A stretch of DNA of 29,910 bases from DATDVC01 sp036517695 (GCA_036517695.1 DATDVC010000038.1:1-29910); one strand, 5' to 3'. Counted from the first letter of the stretch, positions 1-8,558 are shown. Notes: generated from the sequence alone by a model not told the origin. Program-made: numbers and translations.

Positions 1-189
1 CACAACTATCACTTTGCCGCCTTTATTTAAAATAAAATTTATGGTTTCTGCGCTCGCTTCTATCCGAGAAGTATCCAAAACTCTTACATCTTTTGGATTT
101 GCCCCAAACCTATCGAGGGGCTCGTTCCAGTCGACTCTTACCATCACTATGGTCCCCTCTATTATTTCTGCCTCTTCTATCGATTTCAT
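1..189 (-). CDS. pgk: Phosphoglycerate kinase, N-terminal part (cut by window edge)
   Basis: Only the first 63 codons lie in the window; the gene runs off the left edge. The product transfers phosphate between 1,3-bisphosphoglycerate and ADP in lower glycolysis. The visible part has the family's first substrate-binding signature, VRVDWNEP (residues 17-24, usually RVDFNVP), then DTSRIEASAETI (residues 39-50), matching the usual DxxRIxAxxxTI stretch, and the strand GGKVIVV. It starts 7 bases after the tpiA stop on the same strand, so the two glycolytic genes form a unit. There is no clear Shine-Dalgarno site. Assignment is by motif only but is specific. Confidence 0.85.
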   Translation of the reverse strand, partial: MKSIEEAEIIEGTIVMVRVDWNEPLDRFGANPKDVRVLDTSRIEASAETINFILNKGGKVIVV

Positions 190-196
190 ATCTGGA

Positions 197-964
197 TTAC
201 TTAAAATTTACCGCTTCCAAAATCTTCCCAAATTGCTCCGGCTCAAGAGAAGCGTGGCCAACCAAAAAACCGGACACATTGCCATAATCTATCATCGCCT
301 TGGCATTTGGAGCTTCTATTGCCGCGCCATAAAGCACCTGAAGCGAGTCGCCCACATCGCGCCCAAAAATCTCGCCCGAAACTTTTTTGATAAAGAGAAC
401 GGCTTCATGCGCATCAGTCGGACTCATCGCTTCCCTATAAGACTTTCCTATGGCCCAAACCGGTTCGTAGGCAATTAACAACCCCAATAAATTCCTTTTT
501 TGCAAGCCACTAAGACTCTCTTTTATCTGATTCTTTATCACTTCTAAATGCGAACCATCCTTGTCTCTCTCATTTTCTCCTATGCAGAGGATCGGAGTAA
601 TACCATTCAAAAAAGCCATTTCCATTTTTTTTCTTATTAAATTTCCATCTTCCCCCATTGCTCTTCTCTCGGAATGTCCGATTATGGAATATTTTGCACC
701 GACATTTTTAAGCATCGGCGCGCTAATTTCACCGGTAAAAGCGCCTTTTTCTTCAGTTGAAATATTTTGCGCCCCCAAAATCAAATTTTTAGGTCGATTC
801 AATCTCGACAAAAGATCTAGATAAATAAACGGTGGGCACACCACAACGTCTACGTTTTTGTATTTTTTTGCGAAATTTCTAGTTGAATTGAATATTTTTT
901 TGGCCTCTTCCGGGCTTTTTGGATTCATTTTCCAATTTGCCACCACTAAATTCCTTTTTTTCAT
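197..964 (-). CDS. tpiA: Triosephosphate isomerase
   Basis: Interconverts dihydroxyacetone phosphate and glyceraldehyde 3-phosphate in the cytoplasm. It has 255 residues, the usual family length. Visible catalytic residues are K12 in NWKMN, H97 in IIGHSERR and E167 in AYEPVWAIG. Two phosphate-binding loops are unusual: the flexible loop after E167 reads AIGKSYREAMSP instead of AIGTGKTATP, and the usual YGGSV is YGAAI (212-216) with VGHASL in place of VGGASL. The ATG at 964 is chosen because the protein starts MKKRNLVVANWK as in the family and because an extended -10 box sits 7 bases upstream; a longer reading to 1069 would run into the preceding gene. It precedes pgk. Confidence 0.95.
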   Translation of the reverse strand: MKKRNLVVANWKMNPKSPEEAKKIFNSTRNFAKKYKNVDVVVCPPFIYLDLLSRLNRPKNLILGAQNISTEEKGAFTGEISAPMLKNVGAKYSIIGHSERRAMGEDGNLIRKKMEMAFLNGITPILCIGENERDKDGSHLEVIKNQIKESLSGLQKRNLLGLLIAYEPVWAIGKSYREAMSPTDAHEAVLFIKKVSGEIFGRDVGDSLQVLYGAAIEAPNAKAMIDYGNVSGFLVGHASLEPEQFGKILEAVNFK

Positions 965-971
965 AAGACAG

Positions 972-980
972 ATAATAACA
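972..980 (-). promoter_or_regulatory. Extended -10 promoter of tpiA, leaderless spacing
   Basis: On the minus strand TG-T-TATTAT ends 7 bases before the tpiA ATG. No convincing -35 box is seen at the right distance. Transcription would begin at or next to the start codon, giving tpiA-pgk their own promoter in the 22-bp gap after the pilus operon. Confidence 0.6.
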
Positions 981-986
981 TAAAAT

Positions 987-2486
987 CTAGATTTCTTCCC
1001 AAGAAAGTATCTCGTAGTGTTCCGAAGTAAGAGGGAAAGACGGCGGTGGCCCATAAAGCAGGTTGGCATCGTAAATGATATTTCTTATCTGGTAACCAGT
1101 GCCATTCTCATAAGCAAAGCCGTATCTCTGATAAGTGGCAATCATGCCGTAAAGAGTAATTTCATTGCGAATATGGTAAGGCGAGCACCTATCAACACCA
1201 CCAGATGGAGGCCTGTAATAATATCTACCAACACGACCATTTTGAGCAATTAAGGCGGCGTCAATACGTAAATCATTTGCACTAACTAGACCTGCGTTTA
1301 TGTTAAATTGAGCAACTAAAGCTATGACGTCACTACCATCATAGTTTGTGTAGAGCAAATCATTGTTTACAGTTATAGACCTTCGTTGAGCAGGATTATC
1401 TGGAAAACGCCCAGTGGCTATAGTTAACCTAGCGCCGTCTATTTGACCATCTACCCAAAGATCATCTTCTATAAAGATAATACCGTTGGAAGGGAATGGG
1501 TAATTACCCATAAAACTCTCTCCGTTAAAAGAGCGTATGCTCCAAGTCCCCCATCCTTGTTGTCCAACTACAAGGGTGCAACCATTGGGTGTGGGTTCAA
1601 GATTATTAACTCGGTAAAGATCAAAAGTGTCGTCTGTTTTTAAAGTTATGTGGTAACCTCTCGAACCAGATGGGGCGAAGTAACCACCTCCAGATTGAGC
1701 GCTTGTTTTCATTTGAGCCAAATCTCCAGTCAACCCAACAAAGTCAATTGCGGGAACCGGAAACAGTCTTCCCACCTCGAAAACATCTGGACGAGATTGT
1801 ACTGGATTGGGAGGAGCTTCCAGAGGCCGAAATAATTCATCTACACCAACACCGGGTGGCGGATTAACGTGGGTATGAACACCGAATTCATCGTTATTTT
1901 CATGATCAGGATCATTGTAATCTGATACCGCACTAGTGATAAGGTTGTGCGCAAAACCATCAAATCTAACACCAAGATTTGAATGAATCGGTCCAAACAC
2001 TTCCGTGCCCTCGCCGAAACGCATCACGTCATTGGCCGCCACGGCATATTTGGCGAGAGACGGTTTGGCCATCTCCACTCTTATGGTTCTTGAGACAGAT
2101 GAGCCGGACGGGACACCGGTCGACTCGATGGTCACCTTTGTGGAACCAACAGGGGGAGGCGTGATCTCCAGCACAAATTCGCCGACTACGTTGTTGTCTT
2201 TATCATAAACCAGATGATAGTAAGGCCCGGGGCCACCAGTTCCGTCTTGGAAATCGTCGTCATCATGAGCCAAATGCCACCTGTAATAATCGATTCCTGA
2301 TTCTGCGAGCTGAATGGCTTTTTCTCTTGTTAAAAGATTTCTATTTGCTTCTATTGTTATTTTGGTCCAATTCATTATCCCGCCTATTATGACGAGTGCC
2401 ACGCCGGCAAAAATAATGATTGGTATCAACAAAACACCTCTTTGAGATTGAAAATTGAAAATTGAAAATTGAAAATTCTTTTTCAT
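987..2486 (-). CDS. PilX-like pilus assembly protein, last gene of pilus operon
   Basis: A 499-residue protein with one N-terminal hydrophobic helix (about residues 18-39) followed by the segment LTREKAIQLAESGIDYYRW, which resembles the conserved start of PilX/GspK-type minor pilins. The rest (about residues 75-499) is a long extracellular-looking domain rich in Asn, Gly, Pro and aromatic residues. The junction QRG-VLLIP could be a prepilin peptidase site, but the usual Glu at +5 is absent. Its start overlaps the previous gene's stop (ATGA), indicating translational coupling. The short leader is encoded largely by a 7-base tandem repeat (2447-2474). Probable role: minor pilin or surface tip component; this is inference from context and N-terminus. 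Confidence 0.7.
   Translation of the reverse strand: MKKNFQFSIFNFQSQRGVLLIPIIIFAGVALVIIGGIMNWTKITIEANRNLLTREKAIQLAESGIDYYRWHLAHDDDDFQDGTGGPGPYYHLVYDKDNNVVGEFVLEITPPPVGSTKVTIESTGVPSGSSVSRTIRVEMAKPSLAKYAVAANDVMRFGEGTEVFGPIHSNLGVRFDGFAHNLITSAVSDYNDPDHENNDEFGVHTHVNPPPGVGVDELFRPLEAPPNPVQSRPDVFEVGRLFPVPAIDFVGLTGDLAQMKTSAQSGGGYFAPSGSRGYHITLKTDDTFDLYRVNNLEPTPNGCTLVVGQQGWGTWSIRSFNGESFMGNYPFPSNGIIFIEDDLWVDGQIDGARLTIATGRFPDNPAQRRSITVNNDLLYTNYDGSDVIALVAQFNINAGLVSANDLRIDAALIAQNGRVGRYYYRPPSGGVDRCSPYHIRNEITLYGMIATYQRYGFAYENGTGYQIRNIIYDANLLYGPPPSFPLTSEHYEILSWEEI
2447..2478. repeat. 7-bp tandem repeat (ATTGAAA) x4 in the leader of the PilX-like gene
   Basis: Four perfect ATTGAAA units in a row, followed by ATTC. 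Because 7 is not a multiple of 3 the frame rotates, and the minus strand encodes NFQFSIFNFQ near the N-terminus. Related ATTGAAAATTC words occur inside tgt (27547-27580). Confidence 0.85.
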
Positions 2487-3082
2487 AGGTTATCTTTCAA
2501 ATTTCTTAGAAAAACTTGGCTGGTAGCCACAACTGGACCCAAAGACTTGTTTGGATCTTTTTCTATATAAACAGTTATTCTCACCAACCTTACCTGCGTC
2601 GGCTGGACTGGTTGAAGCAAGGGGTCGCTTGCGCCAGTATAAGTTGAATCAAAATATTCAAAAACAGGATTTAGGCCATTGTTTATATCTCTGATTAAAG
2701 TAGAGAGGTTTTCATTTGCCGGATTATAAGTTAAGGGGAAACCAGACGGTTTTATCACTCCTCTTTTTAATTCATTTCCATCTAAAAAATACCTTATCTG
2801 TTCTTTGTCTGGCTCATCATCAACATTACTAAAAAAAGTAACGGATGAGGCCCCAGCTTGGGAAAGCGGGTAAGCGCCAAGACTTGATGGGGAGGCGCTA
2901 CGAAGCTCTCTGGTTATCGTTTTGAGTATTTTCCTTGCATCAGACTGGGCTGAAAGATTTTTTTGGGAAGCGGAATTCCACGAGAAAATGCTCTCGCCGA
3001 AATAAAATACGGCCATAAAAATAGCGCTCGCTATAGCTATAACAATCACGATTTCTAGTAAAGTAAATCCCTTATTTTTCAT
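2483..3082 (-). CDS. Type IV prepilin-like protein (pseudopilin)
   Basis: A 199-residue protein beginning MKNKGFTLLEIVIVIAIASA, a textbook class III prepilin leader: short basic leader, cleavage after Gly5, Phe at +1 and Glu at +5, then a hydrophobic helix of about 20 residues. The remainder has the PulG/GspJ-like feature of a polar helix (SQKNLSAQSDARKILKTITRELRSA) followed by a beta-rich domain. It would be processed by a prepilin peptidase, not seen in this window, and join the pilus. The ATG at 3082 is chosen because it places the leader correctly and overlaps the upstream stop by ATGA; the next gene overlaps its own stop in the same way. Confidence 0.88.
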   Translation of the reverse strand: MKNKGFTLLEIVIVIAIASAIFMAVFYFGESIFSWNSASQKNLSAQSDARKILKTITRELRSASPSSLGAYPLSQAGASSVTFFSNVDDEPDKEQIRYFLDGNELKRGVIKPSGFPLTYNPANENLSTLIRDINNGLNPVFEYFDSTYTGASDPLLQPVQPTQVRLVRITVYIEKDPNKSLGPVVATSQVFLRNLKDNL

Positions 3083-4908
3083 GGCGACATTAAAATATCC
3101 AACTTCTGCCAATTTGCCGAAGTAGACACATCAATCAGATTTTGAGTGGTATAGCCGACGGCAGAAACTTCGAGATCATAATTTATTTCCGACAAATTAT
3201 CGAACAGGACTTGCCCCGGCGGAATACATTCTGAAGCGAAAGAAATAATAAAATCGGAAACATTTGGGGTAAAGCCAGAATCCGCAGTGCTTAAAAATAT
3301 TTTATATCTCACATATCTGTCTCCGTCATGAAGAGGATTTATGTTGTTGTCGGCAATGGTATAAAAAGTCCCCGGCGTGCCATCCGGACCGAGGTAGCTC
3401 CAAGTGCCACTCTCGCACAGAGGCGGATCGTTCTCGCCGTTTTGGCAATTGCTTGTGGCAATTTGAAATTTTACAGAATCCGGTCCAGTCTCTACCGGTT
3501 GATCAGTCGGAAATATATCTACTCTGCTCCAATTTGCCGCCGCGCCAGTATCAAAGACGGAGGAAGTTAAGTCCCCAGAGGGAACAAAGTTTCCCAAAGA
3601 TTCCAGAAGTTTAATCTCCCCATCCGGAGAATTTACTTCTATGTTTCCATCTGAAGAATGATATCTGGTAGGATCCCCCATATTGAGTTGGCCGGAGCCA
3701 CCCGACCAATCAGTCTGCCTTAAGTAACCCTGATCCGTCTCCAACATTTCACTCCACGCACCCCTTGAAAGAGTAACGTTGGCACCTGAAATTGGAAGCC
3801 CAGTTACCGAATCTTTGACGCTAACTAAAAGAAAAGACGGCAAACCTTGAGCTATAACCAAATCAATATTTTGGTCCGAGTCGGGCAAAATAGAAATTGG
3901 AGAAATTGGATTTGTCCCCCCCAGATAAAACCCGCCGGAAATAGAAGGGTTAAAAACATCCCATTCCAAATCTGGAATATTATGAAAACCAGAAGCATCG
4001 GTAGTAAAATCTCCTCCCCATTTCAACACGTCAGGCGAAGTGCCGATCAGTTTGGTGCCATTCATGGATACAGGGACACTGGATACCGCCGAACAGGTGT
4101 TTGTTTTTGTCCTTACATTAACATCACTAACCTTGTCGATAATAAACGAAATTTGAGTAAGTTGCTGGAGAAGAACAGTGGCAGATGGCTTCACCGGATT
4201 TGGATTTTCCACTGAAGACACATGAGTTTGATCTGTTGTAAAATTGTTTTTGGTAACAGTTATTTCATAAGAAGTGTCTGCCGGCGGAGCATCAACAATC
4301 TGCAAAAGCCCGTCATTGTTTGTAACTTCAGAAATATTTACGCTAACCGAAGGATTTACCACGTTTACGTTTGCTTGAGGCACCGGATCCCCATTGGCAT
4401 CAAAGACTCTTATGAAGAGAGAGCCGTTGGTTGAAGCGGCTTCAAGATTTTTGGGAGCAATGTTGCTAAATGCCCTAAAATCAATCGGGTTTTTACAATT
4501 GTTGCAAATCACTTCCACCTGCACCATTTTATAATCTGCCGGAGAGAGATCGTTTGGGTCGCCGTCGATGGTGCCGTCAAAATCATCGTCTATATTTCTG
4601 ACAAATCTATTTATTTCAAATTCCCTACCATCCACCAATACGGTGCTGGTTGTAGCAAGCACTCCAAGAGGGATACCCTCAACTAGCCCCACATCAGCAA
4701 AAGAGAGGTTTCTCACCAACTCAAATTCGCTGTTTATAAGATCTGTAGCGGCAATCTTGTCTCTCGAAGCAGAAACAAGAAGAGTAACCGAGACGAGTCC
4801 TTGATACACAGATAGCGCCACCAGAGCAAAAATGCTTGCGGCAAATATGACTTCTACCAGAGAAAATCCCCCACTTCGCTTTTTTTGTTTTGAATTATTG
4901 TATCGCAT
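3079..4908 (-). CDS. Large prepilin with carboxypeptidase-regulatory-like domains
   Basis: A 609-residue protein. The N-terminus has a prepilin site, SGG-FSLVEVIFAASIFALVALS (Gly at -1, Phe at +1, Glu at +5), and one hydrophobic helix. After a pilin-like section come beta-sandwich-like repeats, e.g. LFIRVFDANGDPVPQANVNV followed by a TNNDGLLQI turn, and SFLLVSVKDSVTGLPISGANV, both resembling carboxypeptidase-regulatory/PEGA-like domains. Cysteines occur in pairs (CNNC and several in the C-terminal half), which could form disulphides outside the cell. At three times ordinary pilin length it may be a tip adhesin or minor pilin. The ATG at 4908 is preferred to an in-frame TTG six bases upstream. 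It overlaps the end of pilC by 14 bases. Confidence 0.82.
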   Translation of the reverse strand: MRYNNSKQKKRSGGFSLVEVIFAASIFALVALSVYQGLVSVTLLVSASRDKIAATDLINSEFELVRNLSFADVGLVEGIPLGVLATTSTVLVDGREFEINRFVRNIDDDFDGTIDGDPNDLSPADYKMVQVEVICNNCKNPIDFRAFSNIAPKNLEAASTNGSLFIRVFDANGDPVPQANVNVVNPSVSVNISEVTNNDGLLQIVDAPPADTSYEITVTKNNFTTDQTHVSSVENPNPVKPSATVLLQQLTQISFIIDKVSDVNVRTKTNTCSAVSSVPVSMNGTKLIGTSPDVLKWGGDFTTDASGFHNIPDLEWDVFNPSISGGFYLGGTNPISPISILPDSDQNIDLVIAQGLPSFLLVSVKDSVTGLPISGANVTLSRGAWSEMLETDQGYLRQTDWSGGSGQLNMGDPTRYHSSDGNIEVNSPDGEIKLLESLGNFVPSGDLTSSVFDTGAAANWSRVDIFPTDQPVETGPDSVKFQIATSNCQNGENDPPLCESGTWSYLGPDGTPGTFYTIADNNINPLHDGDRYVRYKIFLSTADSGFTPNVSDFIISFASECIPPGQVLFDNLSEINYDLEVSAVGYTTQNLIDVSTSANWQKLDILMSP

Positions 4909-6109
4909 CGACAAGAGAGTACGTTGGGAGCATCATAGCAACAGCAAACAAACCGACAGCCACACCTATGATAACCATCAAAAACGGCTCGATGATCGTA
5001 GAAAGATCTTTAGTTTTTTGATCAACTTCTCCTTCATAGTAATCGGCGATGTTTTCAAGCATCTCTCCCATTTTGCCCGTCTCTTCGCCGACTGCGAGCA
5101 TTTCACCCACAAAAACAGGATAAAGTCTGCCACTAGATGCGGACAGTGATTCGGAAAGTTGTTCGCCGAGCTCTACCTTTTTTGCGGCATCATCTATAAC
5201 TTCTTTGAAATAATGGTTTTGCAATACTTTGCTCGTTATCCCCAAAGCAGAGACTATGTCAACGCCGGAAGATATGAGGGATGACAAAGTTCTCGCCGTG
5301 CGCGCCGCATTTACCTCTTTGGACATGGTGCCGATCATTGGTGTATGCAAAGTTATGGTATCTATAATGTTTTGTCCCTTTTTAGTTTTAATCCCCGCCG
5401 CAAGAATAAAAGCCACGGCAAGCAAACTGCCAAAAGTAATGAGCACATTCTGTCTAAGAAAATTGCTGATAGCTATCACTATCCTGGTAGGCAAAGGCAA
5501 TTCTATATTTAACCCTATAAATGTTTCTGTAAGCGTAGGCACCATATAGACCATGAGCACAATACCGATGACAATCATTATAAATATGATGACTGAAGGG
5601 TAAATCATGGCCCCTTTTATCTTTTTTGACAGAGAGTGTGATTTCTCAAGCTGACTTGCGATAATGCGCAAAGAAAACGAAAGCTTACCTGACTCCTCGC
5701 CCGCCCTGACCATGGAGACGAAAAGTCCCGAAAATACATCCGGCCGGGCCTCTAAAGATTTTGATAGAGTTTCTCCGGAATTAACCGCTTCAGATATGGA
5801 TTTCAGCAACTCAATAAAATTTTTATTTTTTGATTGTTTTTGCAACACCGACAGTGCCCTAGAGATAGAGAGACCCGCCTCTATCATGACCGCCATATTT
5901 TTTGCAAAAGCGATCTGCTCTTCAGCGCTTATGCCACGCCTGAAAGAAAAAAAACTTATAAGAGACCTGCGAGATTCCACTTCTTCAACAGAAAGAATAG
6001 AGCCGTTTTCCGCTCGAACAGCAACATAAAGTTCACCTTTGTCTTGAAAAGTTTTTACCTCTTCCTTTTCTTCTCCATCCTTCAGATATTTGTATTTATA
6101 AATTGGCAT
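4895..6109 (-). CDS. pilC: Type IV pilus inner-membrane platform protein PilC/GspF
   Basis: A 404-residue platform protein that couples the motor ATPase to pilin polymerisation in the cytoplasmic membrane. It shows the two T2SSF repeats: one from about residue 65 (AEEQIAFAKNMAVMIEAGLS) to the first membrane span, and a second from about 265 (NAARTARTLSSLISSGVDIVSAL). Hydrophobic spans appear near residues 168-190 (PSVIIFIMIVIGIVLMVYMV), 210-235, and at the C-terminus (PFLMVIIGVAVGLFAVAMMLP). Length matches the family. It lies 20 bases after pilB and overlaps the following prepilin gene, so it is inside the pilus operon. Confidence 0.95.
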   Translation of the reverse strand: MPIYKYKYLKDGEEKEEVKTFQDKGELYVAVRAENGSILSVEEVESRRSLISFFSFRRGISAEEQIAFAKNMAVMIEAGLSISRALSVLQKQSKNKNFIELLKSISEAVNSGETLSKSLEARPDVFSGLFVSMVRAGEESGKLSFSLRIIASQLEKSHSLSKKIKGAMIYPSVIIFIMIVIGIVLMVYMVPTLTETFIGLNIELPLPTRIVIAISNFLRQNVLITFGSLLAVAFILAAGIKTKKGQNIIDTITLHTPMIGTMSKEVNAARTARTLSSLISSGVDIVSALGITSKVLQNHYFKEVIDDAAKKVELGEQLSESLSASSGRLYPVFVGEMLAVGEETGKMGEMLENIADYYEGEVDQKTKDLSTIIEPFLMVIIGVAVGLFAVAMMLPTYSLVDAIQ

Positions 6110-6129
6110 TTTGATAAAATTTTCAATTT

Positions 6130-7881
6130 CTATTCCGAGACCACACGAAGGACTTCTTCGATGGTGGTCATACCTTGGGCGGCTTTAAAGATGCCATCTT
6201 CGAGCATAGTGAGCATGCCCTCTTTTCGGGCTTGAAGTTCAATGTCTTCGGTGGTGGCGCCTTTTATGATGAGCTCTTTTACCGCAGAGGAAATGTTGAG
6301 CACTTCATAAATGCCTATGCGCCCCTTGAAAGCATCTTCTTTCGCGTCTTTGTCCGGTTTGAAGAATGGCACATTTTCCCAATCGTCATTTTTTCCGATA
6401 ATTTTTTCTTCTTTTAACGATTTGAGCACCACGTCCATGTTTACGGCCTTTGAAATGGAGGCGATTTCTGCTTTTGACAAATAATATTTCTCTTTGTTGC
6501 TCGCAAGCTTGCGCACAAGTCTCTGACCGATTACCACATCAATAGTCGAGATCAGAAGAAAAGGCTCGATCTTCATGTCCATAAGTCGTGGGACCGCACC
6601 GGCAGCAGAATTGGTGTGGAGGGTGGAGAGCACCAAGTGTCCGGTAAGAGAAGCATTGATGGCAAGGGACGCGGTTTCTCCATCGCGAATTTCTCCAACC
6701 ATGATAACGTCCGGATCCTGTCGGACCAGGGTGCGCAAACCGGAGGCGAAGGTGAGTCCAATCTCGGGCTTGACTTGAGTCTGGTTTATCCTTTTCATCT
6801 GATATTCAACCGGATCTTCAATGGTGGAAATATTTACATCCGCAGTATTCAAAATGTCGATCATTGTGTAGAGGGTAGTCGACTTCCCGCTTCCGGTAGG
6901 ACCGGTGGTCAAGATCATCCCGGTGGTTCGCTGAAGAGATTTATGCAAGAGATCCAACCCTTGCCCGTGAAAACCCAAAGACTCCAGTGTAAATCCGGAA
7001 ACAGATTCGCGCAGAAGTCTCATTACAATTTTTTCTCCGTAATAAACGGGCAGGGTGGAGACGCGAAAAGAAACTCGCTCGCCGTTCATGTCTATTTTAA
7101 ATCTTCCATCTTGAGGAAGGCGTTTTTCGTCGAGACGCAAATTTGAAAGGACTTTGATGCGGGCGGCGAGTGAATGCCCGATGTGTTTGGGCAACACCAT
7201 GGCATCATGCAAAATGCCGTCGATCCTGTATCGCACCAATATTTGATCTTCAAGTGGCTCTATGTGGATGTCTGAAGAATTTTGAATGATGGCATGCTTC
7301 AGCAAAGTGTCTACAATCCGCACCACCGGCAACTCTTCTGCCAGTTTCTTTAGATCAGAGGCGGAGGCTTCTTCTCCTGGGATCTTTTCGGCTATAGTTT
7401 TTATCTGGTCTGCCTCGCCCTTGATCAAATCGCCGAAATCGTCTTTTAGATTTTTTTGATACTGGATCAAAACAGCGCGCATCGACTCGGAGTCGGTAAG
7501 GCGGGGCAATATTTTCAAACCAACCTTCTTTTTTATGGAATTCAGCGCCTGCAAATCGTCGGTGTCGAGCATGGCCACCTCAAGCGAATCGTCTTTTTTT
7601 TCAAAAGCGACGATATTGTGCTTCCTTGCGATCGGCTCCGGTATCAAATTTAAAATGTCGCGGTTAAGGGTTTGCCCTTTCAGATTTACAAACGGAATAC
7701 CCAGGATGTAGGCCTGGATGCGACGCAAATCGTCGTCAGAAAACTTGCCTTTCTGCACCAGAATATCGCTTAAAGGTTTCTTTTTTGACTTGGCTTCTTT
7801 TTCAACCTCTTCGGCTTCTGATTTGGAAATGAGCCCGGCGTCAATTATAAAATCTCTTATCTGTGAATCTTCTACATGCAT
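6130..7881 (-). CDS. pilB: Type IV pilus assembly ATPase PilB/GspE
   Basis: A 583-residue secretion ATPase that powers pilus extension. The N-terminal MshEN-like domain (about residues 1-150) is followed by the ATPase core, with Walker A GPTGSGKST (327-335), the Asp-box region IEDPVEY, Walker B-like DPDVIMVGEIRD (389-400) and the His box LSTLHTN (418-424). The zinc-binding tetracysteine that normally follows (RLVRRxCxxC) is absent: the sequence reads RLVRKLASNKEKYYLS and no cysteine pairs follow before GRIGIYEVL. It is the first gene of the pilus operon and has a structured 5' leader. PilT is not present in the window. Confidence 0.95.
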   Translation of the reverse strand: MHVEDSQIRDFIIDAGLISKSEAEEVEKEAKSKKKPLSDILVQKGKFSDDDLRRIQAYILGIPFVNLKGQTLNRDILNLIPEPIARKHNIVAFEKKDDSLEVAMLDTDDLQALNSIKKKVGLKILPRLTDSESMRAVLIQYQKNLKDDFGDLIKGEADQIKTIAEKIPGEEASASDLKKLAEELPVVRIVDTLLKHAIIQNSSDIHIEPLEDQILVRYRIDGILHDAMVLPKHIGHSLAARIKVLSNLRLDEKRLPQDGRFKIDMNGERVSFRVSTLPVYYGEKIVMRLLRESVSGFTLESLGFHGQGLDLLHKSLQRTTGMILTTGPTGSGKSTTLYTMIDILNTADVNISTIEDPVEYQMKRINQTQVKPEIGLTFASGLRTLVRQDPDVIMVGEIRDGETASLAINASLTGHLVLSTLHTNSAAGAVPRLMDMKIEPFLLISTIDVVIGQRLVRKLASNKEKYYLSKAEIASISKAVNMDVVLKSLKEEKIIGKNDDWENVPFFKPDKDAKEDAFKGRIGIYEVLNISSAVKELIIKGATTEDIELQARKEGMLTMLEDGIFKAAQGMTTIEEVLRVVSE

Positions 7882-7928
7882 ACGATTTAGCGAAATCGTG
7901 TCGTGCGAGACATCCTTTAGAGCACGAC
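7882..7928 (-). promoter_or_regulatory. Structured 5' leader of pilB: two perfect hairpins ending at the ATG
   Basis: Two perfect 7-bp stems lie back to back between the promoter and pilB. Hairpin A pairs 7882-7888 with 7893-7899 around a 4-base loop and abuts the ATG. Hairpin B pairs 7900-7906 with 7922-7928 around a 15-base loop. There is no Shine-Dalgarno sequence in the usual place. Such a leader could limit ribosome access; the function is inferred. Confidence 0.55.
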
Positions 7929-7942
7929 TTTATTTCTTCTTT

Positions 7943-7970
7943 ATTATATCAAAGAAAAAATAATGTCGAA
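7943..7970 (-). promoter_or_regulatory. Promoter of the pilus operon
   Basis: A perfect TATAAT -10 box (minus strand, 7943-7948) lies 16 bases from TTCGAC (7965-7970), a partial -35 match. It gives a leader of about 55 nt, in contrast to the leaderless promoters elsewhere in the window. Confidence 0.65.
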
Positions 7971-7981
7971 TGAAAAACCGT

Positions 7982-8533
7982 TTATATCTCCGAGGAGTCG
8001 CCTCTTCCGACTCTTCCTCTTGGACGAGGAGCGCCTATCAGATACTTTCTTGGATTTTCATCCAAATCAATGAAGTCATCACTGGCTTCTATCAGTCGGG
8101 CAGAAGTTGATTTCCCAAATGAAGCGACCTCGACTTGACAGCCCTGATTTTTCAAATATTCAACAAGAGGCACAAAGTCGCCATCTCCGGTCACAAGGAC
8201 GATGGCGTCTAGCTTTGGTGCAAGTTTTATTGCATCAACCGCAAGCCCTACGTCCCAATCGCCTTTTTTCGCTCCTCCGGCAAAAATTTGGAGATTTTTG
8301 GTCTTTGTTTCGATGCCCATTTTCCCCAGAGCTTCGAAAAAATTCCTTTCTTCTCCAGTTTCTGTCGTCACTACATAAGCAACGGCGCGAGTCAGAGACC
8401 TGCCCGCAAGCGCTTCTTTGAGAACTTGTTCGAAATTTACTTTTGCCTTATAAATATTTTTCGCGCTGTGATATAAATTTTGAGTATCTATAAAAATACC
8501 AACGCGTTGGTTTTTCTGCTTGATTACTGCCAC
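7982..8533 (-). CDS. NYN-domain (LabA/DUF88-type) protein, putative RNase
   Basis: A 183-residue protein of the PIN-like NYN fold. The acidic residues expected at the metal site are visible: D16 in VGIFIDTQNLY, the pair in GDWDVGLAVDAI (about residues 92-103) and TGDGDFVPLVEYL (about 115-127). Members are often RNases or RNA-processing factors, but the substrate cannot be told from sequence. The C-terminal tail is basic and glycine-rich (RPRGRVGRGD). The start is GTG at 8533, 25 bases after the rpsO stop on the same strand, so it is probably co-transcribed with rpsO. Confidence 0.88.
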   Translation of the reverse strand: MAVIKQKNQRVGIFIDTQNLYHSAKNIYKAKVNFEQVLKEALAGRSLTRAVAYVVTTETGEERNFFEALGKMGIETKTKNLQIFAGGAKKGDWDVGLAVDAIKLAPKLDAIVLVTGDGDFVPLVEYLKNQGCQVEVASFGKSTSARLIEASDDFIDLDENPRKYLIGAPRPRGRVGRGDSSEI

Positions 8534-8558
8534 GATATTAAATTAAAATATTAAAATT

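Noticed and set aside
14..478. 154-codon plus-strand frame across tpiA and pgk
   Set aside because: Antisense to two conserved glycolytic genes; no own features.
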